Of a stretch of 35,530 bases of DNA, positions 31,383 to 35,530 are shown piece after piece. Source of the stretch: Verrucomicrobia bacterium UBA7008 (GTDB lineage Bacteria; Verrucomicrobiota; Kiritimatiellia; RFP12; UBA1067). Both the position numbers and the translations under genes were made by a program. The notes below the pieces were generated by a model, which was given only the letters and a program-made list of their open reading frames with translations, was not told the origin of the DNA and did no database searches. Each line of letters begins with the position of its first letter. The first letter of the stretch is position 1. The stretch is from contig DJXI01000056.1 of the NCBI GenBank assembly GCA_002449695.1, positions 1 to 35,530 of the forward strand, read 5' to 3'.

Positions 31383-32681
31383 ATGAAAAAAGCGCATGTT
31401 ATTTTCTGCAGCGCGGCGATGGCCGCGACAAGTTCGTTTGCGGCGCCCGGCGAGGCGGCGCTTCGGGCGGGGTTCGCCAATCCGCCGCCGGACGTGAAGA
31501 TCGGCTGCTACTACTACTGGGTCAACGAGCGCGTGGACGAGGAAGGGGTGAGGAAAGACCTCCAGTGGATGAAGGCGAACGGCATCACGCGCGCCTTCCT
31601 CGCGACCGACATCCGCAACCGCACGCGCTTTGAGAATCCGTGGGACGGGCAGGTGTTCGGTGACTGCGCGTTCAGAAGCGAGAAGTGGTGGCGGTGCCTG
31701 CGCACCGCGTTCAGGACGGCGGGCGAGCTCGGGATCGAGATGGGTCTCTTCAACTGTCCCGGCTGGTCGCAGTCCGGCGGGCCCTGGGTCGCGAGGGAAG
31801 ATGCGCAGGTCGCGCCCGACGGCACGTATCCCGAAAACGGTCCCTGTTCGCCGGCCGCCACGGGCTACGAGGTCGACAAGACGCGCCGCACGGCGGTGCG
31901 CCGCCATTTCGACGCGTTCGTCGGCGAGATTCTCCGCCGCATCCCGCCCGAAGAGCGTCCGACGCTCACGACAGTCGTCATCGACAGCTGGGAGCGCGGC
32001 CGTGTCGTGAAGCCCGCGGGCGATCCGCGCAAACTTTCCGACATCCTCGCCGAGGAGTACATGGGGGAGCTGACGCGGTGCGCGCACGAACACGGCCTCA
32101 TCACGTGGTGCGAGCCGTATTCCCACTCGCGCGGCGGATGGGACGGCGATTCCGCGACCTACGGCGCGGCGGCGGACGAGGTGGCGGCCGAGTTCTGGGC
32201 GGGCGAGCCGAAGAACGAGCGCGCGAAGGAGATCAACGCGGCGCTCGGCGCGGCGCGTCTCGGCGGCAAGAACAGGATCTACGCCGAGAGTTTCACGGCG
32301 GGCAGCTGGACGAAGCACGCGAAGGACGACTGGTCGTTCGCGTCGCTCAAGCCCTACGCCGACAAGTTTTTCCGCAAGGGCGTGAACGCGACGATTCTCC
32401 ATGTCGTCATCTCTCAGCCGGGCGACGACGCCGCGCCGCCGGTGCGCCCCTGGTTCGGCACCTTCTTCGACCGGCGCAGCCGAAACGCGGCGGAATTGAA
32501 GCAGCTCGTCCCCTATCTGCGGCGCTGCAACTTCATGCTCCAGCAGGGACGCCCGGCGGACGGACGGACCGACACGCGCATTCTCCCGGACGGCACGCGC
32601 ATCCGCTTCACCGAGCAGTCGCTGTTCGAGGTGACGTTCCCCGACGGCCGCACGGAGGTGTGGGATCCCGTCGCCGGCTGA
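31383..32681 (+). CDS. Shortened GH106-like alpha-L-rhamnosidase
   Basis: This 432-residue protein has a signal peptide (MKKAHVIFCSAAMAATSSFA). It then shows GH106 signatures: FANPPPDVKIGCYYYWVN, LFNCPGWSQSGGPWV, TTVVIDSWERG, and PWFGTFFDRRSRN with CNFMLQQGRPAD. Full GH106 enzymes have about 1000 residues. Two stretches seem to be missing: one after GGPWVAREDAQ (about residue 140) and one between QQGRPAD and the C-terminal strand region DGTRIRFTEQSLFEVTFPDG. The frame is intact across both joins. The putative catalytic centre is partly present, so activity is doubtful. It differs clearly from the GH106 module at 17165-19085. Confidence 0.75.
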   Translation: MKKAHVIFCSAAMAATSSFAAPGEAALRAGFANPPPDVKIGCYYYWVNERVDEEGVRKDLQWMKANGITRAFLATDIRNRTRFENPWDGQVFGDCAFRSEKWWRCLRTAFRTAGELGIEMGLFNCPGWSQSGGPWVAREDAQVAPDGTYPENGPCSPAATGYEVDKTRRTAVRRHFDAFVGEILRRIPPEERPTLTTVVIDSWERGRVVKPAGDPRKLSDILAEEYMGELTRCAHEHGLITWCEPYSHSRGGWDGDSATYGAAADEVAAEFWAGEPKNERAKEINAALGAARLGGKNRIYAESFTAGSWTKHAKDDWSFASLKPYADKFFRKGVNATILHVVISQPGDDAAPPVRPWFGTFFDRRSRNAAELKQLVPYLRRCNFMLQQGRPADGRTDTRILPDGTRIRFTEQSLFEVTFPDGRTEVWDPVAG

Positions 32682-32753
32682 GTCGTCCGCCGGCCGCGCG
32701 CCGCCTCGCCGCATCCCGCGCGGCCGCAGGATGAACGCGGCGGGAAGTTATGA

Positions 32754-32759
32754 TATACT
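32754..32759 (+). promoter_or_regulatory. Near-leaderless promoter of MMPL gene
   Basis: TTATGATATACT, hexamer 32754-32759, predicts a start at 32766, one base before the ATG at 32767. There is no ribosome site. The same 12 bases precede the tRNA gene. Confidence 0.55.
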
Positions 32760-32766
32760 GTTCGCC

Positions 32767-34698
32767 ATGAGAATGACAGGCGCGAACCGGATCGGCCGGA
32801 CGATGCGCCGCGCCGTCGGCGCGGTGCTGGCCGCCGTGCTCGTCGCGGCCGCGGCCGTGAGCGTCGCCGTCGTGCGGCGCGGCGTCGACACCGACCTCTT
32901 CTCGCTGATCGACGACGGCCGTCATCCGCCGAGTCTCCTCTCGGAACTGAACCGCCGGTCGGGCGCGCGCATCCGCGTGCTGTGCGACCGCGCGGACGCG
33001 GCGGCGAAGTGCCGCGCCGCTTTCACGTTCGATCCGCCGTTCGATCCTGCCGCCGCGCTCGATCTCGTGCGCACGCACGGCAAGGGGCTGCTGTCGCCGA
33101 AGGCGCGTGACCTACTCCGGGCGGACGAGACGAACCGCATCGCCCGCAGCACGTTCCGCCGCGACTATTCCGGCGTCGGGCTCTTCCCGAAAGCGGACGA
33201 TCCGCACTATTTCCTGAACGATTTCGTGATCGACCTGCGGCGCTACCTGCCGCCGGAGCTGACGGAAGGGCGCGAACTCCTGACGGGGACGGTGGCCGAT
33301 CCCGCCGCGCTCGCGCCGCTCGTCGCGCTGGCGGAGGTGGACGCGGGGATCCATTTGTCCGGCGCGCCGTTCCACACGCGGGCGGCGACGGCGTCGACGC
33401 AGCGCGAGATCAACATCCTCGGCGGCCTGTCGCTCGCCGCCGTGCTCGCGCTCGGGTGGCTCCTCTTCCGGTCGTTCCGCTTTATCCTGCCGACGGTCGT
33501 CGCGCTCGGCGCGGGCTTTCTCGTCGGCACGGCGGCGGTCGGTCTTCTGCCGGGGAGGCCGCACGCGCTCACGTTCCTGTTCGGCACGACGCTGATCGGC
33601 CTCGGGGTGGACTACTGCTTCCACGCGCTCCACGGCTGCCGCGTCCGCGATCTCGCGCGTGCGCTCGTCACGACAGTCTGCGCGTTCGCGCCGCTCCTCT
33701 TTTCCAGCGTGTCGGTCCTCCGCCAGATGGCGGTATTTACCAGCGCGGGCTTGACGGCCATCTTCGGCCTCGCGCTCCTCTTCCGTGGGGACAGACCCCC
33801 GTCATCCGTGGGGACAGACCCCGCGCGCGGTGGGGACAGACCCCAATTGGATGGGGACGGACCCCGGGAAAATGGGGAGGGACCCCAGGGAAGGTTGCGG
33901 TTTTGGTTGCAAAAGTGCGCTTTTTGGGTCGTTTTCGTTGTCGCGGCAGCGGGATTGGCGCGGCTGACGTTTGGAAACGACCCCGCGTCGTTCTACCGCC
34001 CCGACCCATTTCTGGCCGCGCAGGAGGCGGCCGTCGCTGCGGCGCTCGGGACGACGGAGGCGCGTTTTGAGCTCGTCGACCTCGATGCGTGGCAGCGCGA
34101 GAACGCCGCGCTGAAAGCCAAGATGGGGCCTGTCCCCGGCGAATTCCTGACCGCCGCCGACCTGCCGCCGGACGTCACGGTGTCGCTGGACGGGCGCGAC
34201 TATCTGCTGCTGCCGTCGGAAAACGGCCTCACGCTGCGCGACGAGCTCGCCCGGACGTTTGCCGCGCTCGCCGCCGAGACGAACCGCCTGCTCGCCGTCT
34301 CGTTCGTGGTGCTCGTCGCGGCGCTCGCCGCGCTCTTCCGCGGCAGATTTGCCGCGCACGTCCTGCCCATCGGCGCGGCGATCCTCGCGACGGCGGGCGT
34401 GCTGGGCTGGTGGGGCGCGCCAATCAGCTTCTTCCAGCTCCTCTCGTTCTTCATACTCGCGGGGCTGGGCATCGATTACGTGATTTTCCACCGGGCCGAC
34501 GCCGGCGACGCAACCGCCCGGCGCGTCGTGCGGTTCAGCTTCCTCACCTCGCTCGTCGGTTTCGGGCTGCTCGCGTTCACGTCGTTCCCCGTCACACGCG
34601 CGATGGGCGTCACGCTTGCGCTCGGCCTTTCGTTCGCCTATCTCTTTTCGCTGCCGTGCGCGCGCGTCAGGCGCGCGGGGCCGCGAGCAGGCGCGTGA
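32767..34698 (+). CDS. MMPL/RND-type exporter, aryl-polyene cluster kind
   Basis: The product has 643 residues. It has one membrane span near residues 13-35, then a soluble region of about 180 residues (TDLFSLIDDG at its start), five spans at 218-340 including GTTLIGLGVDYCFHALHG, a second soluble region, and a last set of spans at 510-640 with GLGIDYVIFHRAD. This two-fold arrangement with a G-x-D-Y motif in each half is the MMPL exporter fold. It resembles the predicted exporter encoded in aryl-polyene clusters, which is thought to move the lipid across the inner membrane. Residues 340-373, between the two halves, are encoded by five copies of a GGGGACAGACCCC repeat. The 3' end overlaps tilS by 32 bp, convergent. 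Confidence 0.85.
   Translation: MRMTGANRIGRTMRRAVGAVLAAVLVAAAAVSVAVVRRGVDTDLFSLIDDGRHPPSLLSELNRRSGARIRVLCDRADAAAKCRAAFTFDPPFDPAAALDLVRTHGKGLLSPKARDLLRADETNRIARSTFRRDYSGVGLFPKADDPHYFLNDFVIDLRRYLPPELTEGRELLTGTVADPAALAPLVALAEVDAGIHLSGAPFHTRAATASTQREINILGGLSLAAVLALGWLLFRSFRFILPTVVALGAGFLVGTAAVGLLPGRPHALTFLFGTTLIGLGVDYCFHALHGCRVRDLARALVTTVCAFAPLLFSSVSVLRQMAVFTSAGLTAIFGLALLFRGDRPPSSVGTDPARGGDRPQLDGDGPRENGEGPQGRLRFWLQKCAFWVVFVVAAAGLARLTFGNDPASFYRPDPFLAAQEAAVAAALGTTEARFELVDLDAWQRENAALKAKMGPVPGEFLTAADLPPDVTVSLDGRDYLLLPSENGLTLRDELARTFAALAAETNRLLAVSFVVLVAALAALFRGRFAAHVLPIGAAILATAGVLGWWGAPISFFQLLSFFILAGLGIDYVIFHRADAGDATARRVVRFSFLTSLVGFGLLAFTSFPVTRAMGVTLALGLSFAYLFSLPCARVRRAGPRAGA
33786..33886 (+). repeat. 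Five in-frame TGGGGACAGACCCC repeats
   Basis: Copies start at 33786, 33809, 33831, 33852 and 33873 (period 21-23). The first three are exact TGGGGACAGACCCC; the last two have a G for A. They encode a Gly/Asp/Arg/Pro linker between the halves of the MMPL protein. A further inverted copy lies at 35474-35487. Confidence 0.9.
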
Positions 34699-35341
34699 TC
34701 TTCGCGATGTGCTCGACGAGGTTCGGGTCGAGGTTCGCTTCCAGAAAGGGGATGATGCGGTGGCGCACCTTGTTGCGCTCGATGGAGGTATCGTCGTTCG
34801 AGGCGTCCTCGCGCCACGCTTCGCCGTACTTGCGCAGGTAGGCCTTTAGCTCCGCGTCGCGGCAGCCGAGCAGCGGCCGCACGAACGTGATCGCGCCGAC
34901 CTGGCTGCGCTCCTTGATGCCGGCGAGCCCGGCGGGGCCCGACGCGCGGCGGATGCGCATGAGGAACGTTTCGGCGACGTCGTCCATGTGGTGGCCGGTG
35001 GCGATCGCGTCGAGCTTCAGCGCCCGGACGCACTTTTCGAAGAACGCGAGCCGCACGCGCCGCGCCGCCATCTCCAGCGATTCGCCGCGCGCGGGGACGA
35101 CCTTCGCGTGGCAGCCCTTGAACTTCACCCCGAGCCGCCGGGCGAGCGCGCGCACGAAGCGGTATTCCTCCTTCGATTCGGGCCTCAGGCCATGGTCGAC
35201 GTGGAGGATGACGAAACGGTCGGCGGCGTTCTTTTTCCGGCCGCCCTTGGTGAGCAGAAACGCCAGCGCCACTGAATCGGACCCGCCGCTGACGGCGAGC
35301 CCGATCCGCCCGGGCGGCAGGATGGCGCGATTGATCTTCAC
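34667..35341 (-). CDS. tilS: tRNA(Ile)-lysidine synthase TilS, short form
   Basis: The PP-loop ATPase motif SGGSDS lies about 17 residues from the start, followed by VILHVDHGLRPESKEEYRFV and IATGHHMDDVAETFLMRI, all diagnostic of TilS. The enzyme changes the wobble C of tRNA-Ile(CAU) to lysidine. The product has 224 residues, so it is the short form without the C-terminal domains of E. coli TilS. I choose the GTG at 35341 because the extended -10 box at 35349-35354 predicts transcription start one base before it. The longer frame to 35506 begins in repeats and would start upstream of the promoter. The 3' end overlaps the MMPL gene by 32 bp. Confidence 0.92.
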   Translation of the reverse strand: MKINRAILPPGRIGLAVSGGSDSVALAFLLTKGGRKKNAADRFVILHVDHGLRPESKEEYRFVRALARRLGVKFKGCHAKVVPARGESLEMAARRVRLAFFEKCVRALKLDAIATGHHMDDVAETFLMRIRRASGPAGLAGIKERSQVGAITFVRPLLGCRDAELKAYLRKYGEAWREDASNDDTSIERNKVRHRIIPFLEANLDPNLVEHIAKITRLLAAPRA

Positions 35342-35348
35342 AGATGAT

Positions 35349-35354
35349 ATTTTA
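35349..35354 (-). promoter_or_regulatory. Near-leaderless promoter of tilS
   Basis: Minus-strand TTATGATAAAAT, hexamer TAAAAT at 35349-35354, predicts a start at 35342, next to the GTG. The same form precedes the DUF5009 gene. Confidence 0.5.
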
Positions 35355-35432
35355 TCATAAATGCCGCCGGATTTGTGCGGGAAGGGCGGGTGTGTTCGCG
35401 GGGACAAGCCTCCAACTTTTCCTCCCCTCGAA

Positions 35433-35460
35433 ACTCTGCGACTCTGCGTCTCTGCGTTAA
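35433..35460 (-). repeat. ACGCAGAGACGCAGAG dispersed repeat, copy 3
   Basis: On the minus strand AACGCAGAGACGCAGAGTCG and another CAGAG unit. Same family as 42-72 and 31286-31316. The region from 35355 to the window end has no gene; it holds this repeat and the next. Confidence 0.7.
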
Positions 35461-35473
35461 AATACAACCGAGT

Positions 35474-35487
35474 TGGGGTCTGTCCCC
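35474..35487 (-). repeat. GGGGACAGACCCC repeat, inverted copy
   Basis: TGGGGTCTGTCCCC on the plus strand is the complement of the repeat found five times in the MMPL gene. It is followed by CCCCGCATTGTT twice in direct repeat (from about 35484). Confidence 0.85.
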
Positions 35488-35530
35488 GCATTGTTGGTCC
35501 CCGCATTGTTCGGGTGGGGGTTGTTTAACG

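Noticed and set aside
33786..33886. CRISPR array
   Set aside because: The 14-bp units at 21-23 bp period leave only 7-9 bp spacers and are in a coding frame; no cas genes are present.
35342..35506. N-terminal extension of TilS
   Set aside because: The extension is repeat DNA and lies upstream of the likely -10 box; the PP-loop position fits GTG 35341.

Overview
The window is GC-rich bacterial DNA, most likely from a gut or anaerobic member of the Kiritimatiellota / Verrucomicrobiota-Lentisphaerota group. I base this on the dense load of secreted glycoside hydrolases with AraC-type regulators, a DUF5009 membrane protein, DUF4874/DUF4832 and DUF5107-TPR proteins, and a large beta-helix surface protein. 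This placement rests on gene content recalled from knowledge of the group, not on a search.

Layout: a ribbon-helix-helix antitoxin whose PIN toxin is reduced to a stub (44-342); a frameshifted secreted-domain remnant (444-954); an aryl-polyene-type FabG reductase (989-1672); a tRNA-Thr(UGU) with a long variable arm followed by ridA (1746-2232); a XylR-like regulator divergent from a GH43-GH2 fusion (2236-6864); a DUF5107/TPR protein (6989-10195); a cupin-AraC regulator divergent from a GH105-acetylesterase fusion (10173-13268); a 1927-codon mosaic of partial GH27 + CBM35-like + GH78 + partial CE4 + GH106 (13475-19258); a minus-strand sugar-oxidation operon of Zn-dehydrogenase, lactonase-type amidohydrolase and beta-propeller hydrolase (19304-22498); a scar built from pieces of three genes (22572-22778); a translationally coupled adhesin-DUF4832 pair (22791-27166); a DUF5009 acyltransferase-like membrane protein (27349-28506); a GH2 (28536-31235); a shortened GH106 (31383-32681); an MMPL exporter (32767-34698) convergent with tilS (34667-35341).

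Function: the enzymes fit secreted breakdown of rhamnose- and galactose-rich, acetylated plant polysaccharide of the rhamnogalacturonan-I kind (GH78 and GH106 rhamnosidases, GH105 unsaturated uronyl hydrolase, SGNH acetylesterase, GH2, GH43, GH27 remnant). The dehydrogenase plus lactonase could then oxidise the freed deoxysugar.

Two features stand out. First, four of these genes carry one promoter architecture: the palindrome TACCC-N4-GGGTA (one copy ends GGGCA) exactly 23 nt upstream of an extended -10 box, which centres it near -42.5, the class II activator position. A fifth gene keeps the right half-site at the same spacing. This looks like a private regulon. Second, the locus is full of in-frame deletions, gene fusions and stitched fragments. 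Eight genes appear to have leaderless or near-leaderless mRNAs, and REP-like or GGGGACAGACCCC repeats are embedded in frame inside enzymes. The ends of the window (FabG-type reductase and MMPL exporter) both resemble aryl-polyene cluster genes, so the carbohydrate island may sit inside or beside such a cluster.
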